A stretch of 9,216 nucleotides of DNA from DATDMG01 sp036518955. Lineage in GTDB: Bacteria > Actinomycetota > Actinomycetes > Actinomycetales > Kineosporiaceae. The stretch lies in the NCBI GenBank assembly GCA_036518955.1, contig DATDMG010000011.1, forward strand, positions 1-9,216. Reading direction: 5' to 3'. Under the pieces are notes generated by a model. It was not told the origin of the DNA. It did not search any database and worked only from the letters and a program-made list of their open reading frames with translations. A program made the translations under genes and the position numbers. Each line of letters opens with the position of its first letter. Within the stretch, counting starts at the first letter, position 1. Positions 1 to 6,426 of this stretch are shown here, piece after piece.

Positions 1-165
1 GCCTGCACTGCCGTCCCGGAGGCTTGGCCCTAGCCCTTGACAGCCCTCGCCCGGCGGAGTCCCTGTCAACGCTTCGCCACGCCCTCACGGGACGTCGAGA
101 CATGACCCACCCGGAAGATCCGGACGAACGCCGAGAACGGATGGGTTGTGCTGGGGCCCATCGTT
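1..165. other. Leftmost region with no supported gene
   Basis: I see no convincing complete gene here. In + frame 1 the first ten codons run to a TAG at 31-33 with mostly G/C third positions, so they could be the end of a gene entering from the left, but ten codons are too few to decide. A perfect TTGACA (-35-like) lies at 37-42 with no acceptable -10 at 16-19 bases. The short open frame starting near 24 has no ribosome binding site and no recognisable protein features. Confidence 0.3.
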
Positions 166-190
166 GGAACGAGGCATACCCGTTACCGTC
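166..190 (+). promoter_or_regulatory. Candidate ECF-sigma-type promoter for the small peptide gene
   Basis: GGAAC at 166-170 is followed by a 16-base spacer and CGTC at 187-190. This is the bipartite pattern typical of promoters read by extracytoplasmic-function sigma factors in actinomycetes. It lies 84 bases before the start of the peptide gene and is the only well-formed promoter-like pair I found upstream of it. Transcription would start near 195-198, at the edge of the inverted repeat at 196-232. The match is seen in the sequence; the sigma-factor assignment is inferred and short motifs of this kind occur by chance. Confidence 0.4.
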
Positions 191-195
191 GTCAA

Positions 196-232
196 TCGAT
201 GGCAGGCCGACGGCCAGGTAACGTGCCATCGA
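196..232 (+). promoter_or_regulatory. Leader hairpin or operator in the 5' UTR
   Basis: TCGATGGCA at 196-204 and TGCCATCGA at 224-232 form a perfect 9-bp inverted repeat. Its centre contains a smaller GGCC-GAC-GGCC repeat at 205-215. It begins where transcription from the candidate ECF promoter would start and ends 27 bases before the ribosome binding site. It could be a stabilising 5'-end RNA hairpin or the operator of a dimeric regulator. The sequence does not separate these options. Confidence 0.4.
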
Positions 233-274
233 CATGAGTAGTCGTTGATGTCCGGATCGAGGAAAGGGATCGCC

Positions 275-403
275 ATGCGCGACAGGAACAGCCAGCCCCA
301 GGGTAACTCCGCGGTGACGGGTCAGGTGCAGGTTCTCGCCGATGAGGACCTGGAGCTGCTCTCGGGCACCTCCGGCGGTAACGGGAGGACGCACTGCTGC
401 TGA
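275..403 (+). CDS. Putative RiPP-like precursor or small Cys-rich peptide (42 aa)
   Basis: This is a 42-residue peptide preceded by a strong ribosome binding site (GAGGAAAGGG, 259-268, six bases before the ATG). Residues 1-20 are polar. Residues 21-32 (LADEDLELLSGT) align residue for residue with the LSDEELELVSGG-type leader of double-glycine peptides, except that the final Gly is Thr. The tail (SGGNGRTHCC, 33-42) is small, flexible and ends in His-Cys-Cys. If processed like that family, cleavage would follow residue 31 or 32, leaving a 10-11-residue core with Ser, Thr and two Cys, suitable for thioether, azoline or disulfide chemistry or metal binding. No modification enzyme lies in the window. 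A stem-loop follows 19 bases after the stop, so this is probably a short, separately transcribed unit. I do not recognise the family. Gene reality is fairly likely; the RiPP role is inferred. Confidence 0.55.
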   Translation: MRDRNSQPQGNSAVTGQVQVLADEDLELLSGTSGGNGRTHCC

Positions 404-422
404 AATAAGGAACAGGTGTGGA

Positions 423-463
423 GCCCTCGCAGCGAGACCGATCAGGGTTCTCGCTGCGAGGGC
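423..463 (+). terminator. Perfect 15-bp stem-loop after the peptide gene
   Basis: GCCCTCGCAGCGAGA (423-437) and TCTCGCTGCGAGGGC (449-463) are exact reverse complements around an 11-base loop. The structure begins 19 bases after the TGA of the peptide gene. There is no U-tract, which is common for actinomycete terminators. It probably ends or attenuates the peptide transcript, or protects its 3' end, before the gene at 618. The rest of 404-617 shows no convincing gene. Confidence 0.65.
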
Positions 464-617
464 CAGACCTCACGTCCGGGTGCGCGGACCCCGGAGATTC
501 TCCTCGAGCAGGGCATCGGGTTGCCGAGCCCGGTCCCGGAAAGAAGTCCACCGACTCGGACAGCACGCCGTCACAGGCCGCGATGCATTGAATCAACCCA
601 GAGAACGGGAGCATGAG

Positions 618-1112
618 ATGGCCACTTCTCCCTATGAGCGCACCGCACGCCCGTGGGATCTGCTCAACCGGGAGCTCGGCCGTGTCGACAGCCAGACCGC
701 CCGGGAGCGCCTGGACATCTGCCGCAGCTGTCCGAGGCTCATCAAGCTCACCCGCCAGTGCATCGAGTGCGGCTGTTTCATGACCCAAAAGGTAAGGCTC
801 CCCAATGCTTCCTGCCCCCAGGGCAAGTGGGATCAGGTCGACCCCCCCGGGCAGGACGCCGACACCGGCCATGGCGCGGCCGAGCCGCAGCAGGCAGGGG
901 CACGTGAGGAACCGAAGAAGACCGTCGCGTTCGTCATCGATGAGGAAGTAGTCGCCATCCTCGCCGTCAACAGGCAGTTGGCGGGAATCCTGCTGAGCAG
1001 CCCGCGCATCGTGGAAGCTCCGTCCGGCGGCGCGGACAACACCCCGAACCTCAAGATCGGCGACTTCTATCCGGAGGACGCCCCCGCCGTGACTGCGCCG
1101 AACCCCGGCTGA
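618..1112 (+). CDS. Zinc-ribbon-like protein resembling small T4-like marine phage proteins
   Basis: A 164-residue protein. The ATG at 618 is chosen because GGGAG (607-611) lies six bases upstream and because similarity to the phage family appears to begin at the PWDLLN motif (residues 12-17). Residues 34-71 hold C35-x2-C38, C48-x2-C51-x-C53 and C66 followed by a PxGKW ending, a cysteine layout that suggests metal binding. Residues 74-100 are a polar linker. Residues 102-133 (start VAFVIDEEVV, then LAGILLSSPRIVE) resemble a second short domain. From memory, both halves look like uncharacterised cyanophage-type proteins; the function is unknown. Third positions contain many more A/T bases than in the neighbouring operon, suggesting a different origin. 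It lies downstream of the peptide gene and faces the operon's last gene. A role in handling the Cys-ending peptide is only a guess. Confidence 0.75.
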   Translation: MATSPYERTARPWDLLNRELGRVDSQTARERLDICRSCPRLIKLTRQCIECGCFMTQKVRLPNASCPQGKWDQVDPPGQDADTGHGAAEPQQAGAREEPKKTVAFVIDEEVVAILAVNRQLAGILLSSPRIVEAPSGGADNTPNLKIGDFYPEDAPAVTAPNPG

Positions 1113-1260
1113 CCGTACCCGCCGCTCTGCCGCTCGCCCGGGAGGCCGCGGTGCTCGGCACCATGGCGCGGTCGGGCGTCATCACCAAGATCCTGCGGGT
1201 GTGCATGAACATGGTGGCCTCGGCGTTCCAGTACGGCTGGGCAGCGACGCTTGTCCCGGT
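1112..1260. pseudogene. Coding-like tract of unknown identity, possibly a gene remnant
   Basis: On the + strand, in the frame starting at 1112, about 50 codons are open with nearly all third positions G/C. They give a plausible globular segment containing MARSGVITKILRVCMNMVAS and then AFQYGWAATLVP. After about 1260 the translation becomes Arg-rich and looks non-coding. However, the opposite strand has an open frame sharing the same third positions (containing NAEATMFMHTRRILVMTPDR), so codon bias cannot decide the strand. No ribosome binding site or convincing start is seen; the only + strand candidate is GTG at 1151. I do not recognise either protein. It may be the remains of a gene lost where the two neighbourhoods were joined. 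Confidence 0.25.
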
Positions 1261-1306
1261 GACGAGACCTCGCCGAGCCGCTCGCCACAGGCCGCCGCGA
1301 AGCCGG

Positions 1307-2251
1307 TCAGGTCGGCGCATCGCCGCATCGGGCGCTCCCTCCGGAGGGCGCCGGGTCAGGTTGTCGGACGGCGGTGCGGGTCGGCAGCGCCGCCGCCGGG
1401 GCGACGAGCGAGATCAGCTGGCGGCCCACGCCGTCCACGGTCACCTCGACCCGGTCACCGGGCCGCAGGTACGCGCCCGTCGCCAGCGCGGTGCCCGCGG
1501 GCGTGCCGCAGTTGAGCACGTCGCCCGGGGCCAGGCAGAGGAACTGGCTGGTGTACCAGACCAGGTGCGCGGGTGACCAGGTCATCTCGCGCAGCGCGGC
1601 CCGCTGGACGAGTCGCCCGTTGACACGGGTGACCAGGGTGACCGCCGGGCCCGGGTGCCGGGCGTGGCCGACCAGCAGCCACCGCCCGAGCGGATTGAAC
1701 CCGGGGAAGGCCTTCCCCTTCACCCACTGGCCCCCGCGGTGCAGCAGCCAGTCGCAGTCGCCGAGGTCGTTGGACGGCGCGTAGCCCGCGACGACCGCGG
1801 CCGCGGCGTCCGGGTCGGGCAGCCGATGGGCGGCCCGACCGATGACGACGGCCAGCTCACCCTCCCAGGTCACCGTCCGGCAGTCGCGCGGCAGCACGAC
1901 GCGGGTGCCCGAGGGGACCAGGGTGTAGAACGGCTTCAGGTACACGGTCGGCTCGGCCGGTGGCGCGAGGGACGCCTCGGCGGCGTGGGCCACGAAGTTC
2001 TGTCCGACGCAGGCGAGCGTGCGCCCCCCGGCCATCGGCAGCAGGGCGTGGCCGGGTGGGCCGGACAGCGGTGGCAGGGTCGCGGGGCGGGCCAGCAGCT
2101 CCTCCTCCAGGTCCGCCAGGAAGCGCGGGTCGAGGGCCGGGCCCGCCCAGTCGGCGACCCGCCCCGAGGCGTCCCGGACGACGCCGTCGGGGCCGCGCAG
2201 GCACGGGACCCTCCGGCCGTCCCGGTGCCGGCGCCCGATCAGGTAGCTCAT
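1307..2251 (-). CDS. Fumarylacetoacetate hydrolase (FAH) family protein
   Basis: A 314-residue enzyme of the FAH superfamily, whose members are cytoplasmic, Mg/Mn-dependent and hydrolyse C-C bonds of oxo-acids, or hydrate, isomerise or decarboxylate them. An N-terminal segment (1-75) is followed by the catalytic fold: ACVGQNFVAHAAE (80-92), WEGELAVVIG (129-138) with likely metal ligands E130 and E132, SNDLGDCDW (160-168) with D162, KGKAFPGFNPLG (178-189) and CGTPAGTA (248-255). The usual motifs are present, so activity is likely. The last 25 residues are a Pro/Ser-rich tail. The ATG at 2251 overlaps the thioesterase stop (ATGA) and has GAGGAGG (2259-2265) seven bases upstream. As the last gene of the operon it probably acts on a late or shunt oxo-acid intermediate. 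Substrate and exact reaction cannot be told. Confidence 0.9.
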   Translation of the reverse strand: MSYLIGRRHRDGRRVPCLRGPDGVVRDASGRVADWAGPALDPRFLADLEEELLARPATLPPLSGPPGHALLPMAGGRTLACVGQNFVAHAAEASLAPPAEPTVYLKPFYTLVPSGTRVVLPRDCRTVTWEGELAVVIGRAAHRLPDPDAAAAVVAGYAPSNDLGDCDWLLHRGGQWVKGKAFPGFNPLGRWLLVGHARHPGPAVTLVTRVNGRLVQRAALREMTWSPAHLVWYTSQFLCLAPGDVLNCGTPAGTALATGAYLRPGDRVEVTVDGVGRQLISLVAPAAALPTRTAVRQPDPAPSGGSARCGDAPT

Positions 2252-3033
2252 CCTGCCGCCTCCTCGGGGAGCGGCCCGGTGCCGGCGGCCGTGGCCGGTG
2301 CCGCGTCGCGCAAGACCCCGGCGGCGAAGCGGGTCGTGCCGTCCACCGACGTCAGCCGGAACGTGACGCCGCCCGGAGCCGGTCGGCTGTGCACGGCCAC
2401 CGCCGGGGTGCCCCAGTTGATCGAGGCGTCGTACTCCAGCACGAGTCCGTCGGCGTCCGGGGCCAGGTGCTCGACGAGGTCCAGGACGACGGCGTTGTTC
2501 ACGTGGCCGAGCGCGTCGAAGTCGGCCGGTCGAACCGGCACCAGCTCGCACCGGAAGCCGGCCGCCGGGAGCCCCCGCAGCTCGGAGCGCCAGATCAGGT
2601 CGGTGTCCCGGCCCGCGGCGAGGCAGAGCCGCTCGAACATCGGGTCCAGCGGGGCAGGGCGCCCGGACGCGGCGTCCAGCTGGACCCAGAAGGCCCGCAC
2701 CGCGGCGCCCGTGGGCCGACCCGCGGACAGCACCTCGGTGCACGACTCCAGCCAGCAGGACCCGACCGCGGTGATCCGGCGCACGAACTGCAGCGAGCCG
2801 ACGCGACCGATCCGCCGCCAGCCGTGCAGCACGTTGCGCCGGACCACCCAGCTGAGCCCCTCGGTCCGCACCCCGTGCCCGGCGAGCAGGGTCAGCTCGT
2901 CGGCGGCGACCTGCTGCGCGAACCGGGACAGGGCCGACGGGCGCAGGTGCCCACGCGGGGACACCTCGTAACCGTAGACGGTGTACTCGGTCCGGAACCC
3001 GGCGTCGGCGGGGAGCGACTCGCCGAGGGTCAT
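2248..3033 (-). CDS. FatA-type acyl-ACP thioesterase
   Basis: A 261-residue protein with the two hot-dog domains of the plant/bacterial acyl-ACP thioesterase family, which hydrolyses acyl-ACP to the free acid. The first domain (about 12-140) contains YEVSPRGHLRPSAL (22-35), WVVRRNVL (62-69) and AFWVQLD (114-120). The second (about 160-245) contains VRPADFDALGHVNN (167-180) and LEYDASINWG (199-208). In plant FatB enzymes the proposed catalytic residues are Asp-x-Asn-x-His plus a later Glu. Here D173, H177 and E200 are kept, but the Asn position is Leu175. The ATG at 3033 overlaps the preceding stop (ATGA) and has GAGGG (3040-3044) six bases upstream; a longer in-frame start at 3126 would lie deep in the FAD oxidase gene. 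It likely releases the chain built on the operon's ACP. Family call firm; activity and chain length unknown. Confidence 0.88.
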   Translation of the reverse strand: MTLGESLPADAGFRTEYTVYGYEVSPRGHLRPSALSRFAQQVAADELTLLAGHGVRTEGLSWVVRRNVLHGWRRIGRVGSLQFVRRITAVGSCWLESCTEVLSAGRPTGAAVRAFWVQLDAASGRPAPLDPMFERLCLAAGRDTDLIWRSELRGLPAAGFRCELVPVRPADFDALGHVNNAVVLDLVEHLAPDADGLVLEYDASINWGTPAVAVHSRPAPGGVTFRLTSVDGTTRFAAGVLRDAAPATAAGTGPLPEEAAG

Positions 3034-4496
3034 GGCGTGCCCTCGCGGCGCCGGCGGCCGGAGCGGCCGGCGGCCGGCGCGGCAGCCGGGGCGCGGAACG
3101 GGCCCTTCCCGGGATTCAGGATCCACCGCGGGTCGAACACCGCCTTCAGCCGGGACGACAGCTCCACCACCGGGTCGCCCAGCTCCCGCATGCCCGCGTC
3201 GCGCTTGAGCAGGCCGACGCCGTGCTCACCGGACACCGTCCCGCCGGCCTGCAACGCGACATCGATGATCTCGGTGAAGGCACCCGCCAGCACCGTCGGG
3301 GCAACGGTCCCGTCGTCGATGATCATTGGATGCAGGTTCCCGTCGCCGGCGTGCGCGACGGTGGCGATGTCGACGCCGAGCCGGCGCCCCACCTCCTGGA
3401 TCCGGGCCAGCACCGGTCCGACCGCGGCGAGCGGCACGCAGACGTCCTCGGTGGTGACCCGGCCGTGGCGGCGCACCGCCTCGAAGGCCCGCCGACGGGC
3501 GGTGAACAGCTGCTCGCCCTCCTGGGCGGAGGTGCTCCGGTAGGTCCAGGTGGCACGGCACCCGTCGAGGACGGCGCGCGCGGCGTCCGCGGCGGCGTCG
3601 CCGTCCACCTGGAGGAGCAGCAGCGCCCCCGACGCCGCCGGCAGCCCCAGCGGCATCAGCTCCTCGACGGCGGCCACGGTGCGCTCGTCCATCAGCTCGC
3701 AGACCTCCGGCTGCACCCCGGCGCCGCGCAGCGCGACCGCCGCAGCCGCCGCCTCCGCGGCCGTGGCGAAACCGCAGACGACGGTGGCGGCGGGTCCGGG
3801 CAGCGGGCGGAGCCGGAGCGTGATCTCAGTGATCACTCCGAGGCAGCCCTCCGAGCCGACGAACAGCGCCGCCAGGTCCGGGCCGACGGAGCGCTTGGCC
3901 GTGCGGTGCCCGAGGCGGATCACCGCGCCGGTGCCGGTCACCACCTCGAGCGCCAGCACGTAGTCCTTGGTGACGCCGTACCGGACGCAGCACAGGCCCC
4001 CGGCATTGGTGGCGACGTTGCCGCCCAGGGAGCAGGCGTCCTTGCTCGACGGGTCCGGCGGATACCAGAGCCGGTGCCCGGCGGCGGCATCCCTGAGCTG
4101 CTGGTTCAGCACCCCCGGTTCGACGACGGCGTAGCGCTCGGCGACGTTGATCTCGCGGATCCGGTTCATCCGCTCCAGGCCGAGCACGATGCACCCGGAG
4201 ATCGCGTTGCAGCCCCCGGTCAGCCCGGTGCCGCTGCCCCGAGGGACGATGGGCACCCCCCGCTGGTAGCCGAATCGCACGATCGTCGCGACGTCCTGGG
4301 TGCTCAGCGGCCGGGCGAGCAACGCCGGCGGCCCCCAGGGCGCGTTCTCCTGGTCCGTGCGGCAGCCGGCCAGGACGTCGCCGTCCGTGCTGATCCGGCC
4401 GGCGGGCAGCTGCGCCGCCAGGTCGGCCGCCAGGTCGGCCGCCAGGCCGGCGGCCGGGTCGGCCGTCCGGTCCGGTGCGGGATGCGTGGTCACCAT
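3030..4496 (-). CDS. GlcD / D-lactate dehydrogenase-like FAD-linked oxidase
   Basis: A 488-residue flavoprotein of the vanillyl-alcohol-oxidase fold, the family that oxidises D-2-hydroxy acids such as lactate and glycolate to 2-oxo acids. Seen in order: a low-complexity Ala/Asp/Leu N-terminus (11-30), the FAD-binding segment PRGSGTGLTGG (85-95), SLGGNVATNAGG (156-167), GSEGCLGVIT (214-223), then the C-terminal domain with HAGDGNLHP (382-390), SGEHGVG (422-428) and NPGKG (461-465). All hallmark motifs are present and the length is normal for GlcD relatives. The ATG at 4496 overlaps the stop of the 22-codon frame before it; an in-frame start at 4598 would lie inside the oxidase gene upstream. 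Context suggests oxidation of a hydroxyacyl or hydroxy-acid intermediate, giving an oxo compound for the FAH-family enzyme. Substrate is unknown. Confidence 0.92.
   Translation of the reverse strand: MVTTHPAPDRTADPAAGLAADLAADLAAQLPAGRISTDGDVLAGCRTDQENAPWGPPALLARPLSTQDVATIVRFGYQRGVPIVPRGSGTGLTGGCNAISGCIVLGLERMNRIREINVAERYAVVEPGVLNQQLRDAAAGHRLWYPPDPSSKDACSLGGNVATNAGGLCCVRYGVTKDYVLALEVVTGTGAVIRLGHRTAKRSVGPDLAALFVGSEGCLGVITEITLRLRPLPGPAATVVCGFATAAEAAAAAVALRGAGVQPEVCELMDERTVAAVEELMPLGLPAASGALLLLQVDGDAAADAARAVLDGCRATWTYRSTSAQEGEQLFTARRRAFEAVRRHGRVTTEDVCVPLAAVGPVLARIQEVGRRLGVDIATVAHAGDGNLHPMIIDDGTVAPTVLAGAFTEIIDVALQAGGTVSGEHGVGLLKRDAGMRELGDPVVELSSRLKAVFDPRWILNPGKGPFRAPAAAPAAGRSGRRRREGTP
4414..4449 (-). 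repeat. Three 12-bp tandem repeats inside the FAD oxidase gene
   Basis: On the + strand the unit GCCGCCAGGTCG occurs at 4414-4425 and 4426-4437, and with one substitution at 4438-4449. It encodes the Leu-Ala-Ala-Asp repeats near the N-terminus of the FAD oxidase, before the FAD domain. The unit is a multiple of three, so copy-number change would keep the frame. Confidence 0.85.
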
Positions 4497-4558
4497 CGCC
4501 TCACGGCCGCGCCCAGGCCGGTCCGGCCACCGATGACGAGGGCGCCGGGGGCCGTCAT
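4490..4558 (-). pseudogene. Truncated short-chain dehydrogenase (SDR) start, 22 codons
   Basis: The ATG at 4556-4558 overlaps the acyl-CoA oxidase stop as ATGA. The peptide reads like the first strand and nucleotide-binding loop of an SDR: MTAPGALVIGGRTGLGAAV, with Gly10, Gly14 and Gly16 forming the GxxxGxG motif. It then stops with TGA at 4490-4492. The FAD oxidase begins four codon-bases earlier, so the two overlap as ATGGTGA. SDRs are normally about 250 residues and no continuation is visible in any frame, since the next bases encode the FAD oxidase. The simplest reading is that an SDR or ketoreductase gene was deleted except for its start, which still couples translation across the junction. 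Chance resemblance over 22 residues is possible. Confidence 0.5.
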
Positions 4559-6411
4559 CGTGAGACCAGGGGTTCGGCGCAGGCGACGAGGAAGGCACCG
4601 GTGTGGTCCGGCTCCGCGAGGGGCGCGCGGAGCAGCGCGCCGTCCAGCCGGAAGGCGGCGACCAGGTCGTCGACGTCGTCGTCCAGCTCCTGGCACAGGT
4701 CGAGCGACCGCTCGCGCCAGCCGGCCACCTGGACGGCGGTGACCTCGCCCGCGACGAGCAGATCCACGTGATCGCGGAGCAGCTCGCCCAGCGCGAACAG
4801 CTCCACCAGCCGGGCCAGCGCGCACCGGGCCCGAGGGTGGGCGGTCCGGGCCGCGAGCCGGCACAGTGCCCGCGCCGCGCGGGCGGTCACCCAGGCGGCA
4901 CCGAAATCCAGCGCGACCGGCAGCCCGCGGTTCATCGCGTCGAAGGCCGGCAGCTCGTTGTCGGCGGTCCGGCGCTGGTCGTGGTACCGGGCGGCGATCA
5001 AGGCGGACCGGCGGGCGAGCAGGCCGACGGCGGCGTCGACCGCAGCGCCGCCTGCGCCGTCCGCGGCGGCGCCGGGCGAGCCGTCCGCCGTGGGGTCGAT
5101 CGCGGCATCTCCCGGGGACGGCTCCGGCGCGGACCAGGCGTCCGCGTGCAGCAGCTGCACGGCCGTCGTCCCGAGCAGGACCTGGCTGTCGCCCTCAGCG
5201 GTGACCAGGCCCTGCAGGAGGGACACGTAGTCGCTGATCCGGTTGATCGAGAACATGCCCTGCGCGCCGCAGCGCTCGCGGCAGGTGGCGACCACGTCCT
5301 GCGCGGCGAGCGTGGTCACCGCCTTGGTGGCCGAGATCTCCGCCTGCAGCGCGACCAGGTCGGGGGCCGCCTCGTACCGCGCCTTGAGCTCGTTGACCTG
5401 CGCGATCAGGGCGTAGGTGCGCGCCAGGGCCGGGTAGACCTCCGACTTGTACTGCAGGAAGTCGCGCACCGGCCGGCGCCGTCCAGGGGCGTTGGCCAGC
5501 CGGTGGCGGGAGAACGTCGCGGCGAGGTAGAGGCTGGCCTTGGCCGCGCCGAGCGCCGCGCTGGACACGCACAGCCGCCCCGGGACGATCCGCGACATCG
5601 CGGCCAGGAACCGGCGGTGCGGGTTGGTCAGCTCGGGGACGAACTCCCCGGACGGCGACAGGTCCCCGAGTCCTCGGCTGAGCCAGGCCTGGCGCGGCAC
5701 GTACCGGTCCCGGAACCAGGTGATGCCGTTGTCCAGCCCCTGGACGGGCTTCTCCGGGCACGGCGCCCGGTCGATGCCGGCCACCGCCGAACCGTCCGCC
5801 GTCAGCGGCACCAGGAACGGGAACACGCCGACGTCACGCCCGGCGACGACGGTCCGGGCCAGCACCACGGCAATCTTGTCGATGTCCGCGAAACCGCTGT
5901 AGGACATGTACTTCGCCGCCTGGGGGCACGGCGTCCGGAGGACGAAGCCGTCGCTGTCCGGGTCGTAGCTGGCGAGCGTGCGCAGGCTCGCCACGTTGTT
6001 GCCGTAGCCGAGCTCGGTGGCCAGGTAGGGCCCGAAGGCCTCGAACCGGTCGAGTGCGGCGAGCGCCTGCTCGGTCAGCGGTCCCGGCCGCATCCGGTCG
6101 ACGACCGTCCCGACGGTGAGGTTGTAGTGCACCATCAGGATCGAGAACACCGACACGTCGCACAGGCCGGGCCACTCGGCCAGCGCGCACAGGTCGTGGA
6201 TCCGGCCCGCCGCGACCGAGGGCGGCACCGACCGGGTGCCGACGAAGCGCGCCCGCTGATAGGCGAGGTGCCCGTTCTCGCTGGCCGTCAGCCCCTCCCG
6301 GCGGTCGAAGCACGGGTCGAGCAACAGGGCCCGGACGGGCGCGTGCACCTGGTCGTAGCGCCCGTCGAAGCAGGCGTCGACGAGCGCGTCGATCGGGTCG
6401 GGAGGAGCCAC
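4555..6411 (-). CDS. Acyl-CoA oxidase-like flavoprotein
   Basis: A 618-residue member of the acyl-CoA oxidase branch of the acyl-CoA dehydrogenase superfamily, which introduces a 2,3-double bond into an acyl thioester using FAD and O2. Visible family features: FGPYLATELGYGNNVASLRT (126-145), the middle beta-domain with ASYDPDSDGFVLRTP (147-161), GLDNGITWFRDRYVPRQAWL (225-244), and AEGDSQVLL (405-413), where E406 fits the catalytic Glu of peroxisomal oxidases (EGDNTV-type motif). A Pro/Gly/Ala/Asp-rich linker (427-460) precedes a helical C-terminal domain (about 461-618) as in dimeric acyl-CoA oxidases. The start is a GTG with GGAAGAAGG six bases upstream; no better ATG is seen. The stop overlaps the SDR remnant's ATG. 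In this operon it may act on an ACP- or CoA-bound chain. Family call firm; substrate unknown. Confidence 0.88.
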   Translation of the reverse strand: MAPPDPIDALVDACFDGRYDQVHAPVRALLLDPCFDRREGLTASENGHLAYQRARFVGTRSVPPSVAAGRIHDLCALAEWPGLCDVSVFSILMVHYNLTVGTVVDRMRPGPLTEQALAALDRFEAFGPYLATELGYGNNVASLRTLASYDPDSDGFVLRTPCPQAAKYMSYSGFADIDKIAVVLARTVVAGRDVGVFPFLVPLTADGSAVAGIDRAPCPEKPVQGLDNGITWFRDRYVPRQAWLSRGLGDLSPSGEFVPELTNPHRRFLAAMSRIVPGRLCVSSAALGAAKASLYLAATFSRHRLANAPGRRRPVRDFLQYKSEVYPALARTYALIAQVNELKARYEAAPDLVALQAEISATKAVTTLAAQDVVATCRERCGAQGMFSINRISDYVSLLQGLVTAEGDSQVLLGTTAVQLLHADAWSAPEPSPGDAAIDPTADGSPGAAADGAGGAAVDAAVGLLARRSALIAARYHDQRRTADNELPAFDAMNRGLPVALDFGAAWVTARAARALCRLAARTAHPRARCALARLVELFALGELLRDHVDLLVAGEVTAVQVAGWRERSLDLCQELDDDVDDLVAAFRLDGALLRAPLAEPDHTGAFLVACAEPLVSR

Positions 6412-6417
6412 CGGGCA

Positions 6418-6426
6418 CCTTCTTCC
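6418..6426 (-). promoter_or_regulatory. Ribosome binding site deciding the GTG start
   Basis: On the - strand GGAAGAAGG ends six bases before GTG at 6409-6411, which selects that GTG as the start of the acyl-CoA oxidase-like gene. The site directly abuts the stem-loop at 6427-6445, so folding of that hairpin could affect ribosome access. Confidence 0.7.

Noticed and set aside
37..42. Perfect TTGACA as a housekeeping -35 box
   Set aside because: No -10-like hexamer at a suitable distance; left as a note only.
24..221. Open frame of 65 codons at the left edge
   Set aside because: No ribosome binding site, no recognisable features, and it overlaps the candidate promoter of the peptide gene.
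416..616. GTG-started open frame after the peptide gene
   Set aside because: It runs through the stem-loop at 423-463, lacks a ribosome binding site and encodes low-complexity Pro/Arg-rich sequence.
192..872. Long - strand open frame across the left region
   Set aside because: It is antisense to the peptide and zinc-ribbon genes, and its translation shows no protein-like motifs.
1331..1352. Palindrome CCCTCCGGAGGG with flanking pairs as a terminator
   Set aside because: It lies inside the FAH coding tail, has no natural loop and needs a bulge; weak evidence for a terminator.
2252..2743. Longer in-frame start for the FAH-family gene
   Set aside because: It would overlap the thioesterase gene by about 500 bases; the ATG at 2251 has an excellent ribosome binding site and family alignment.
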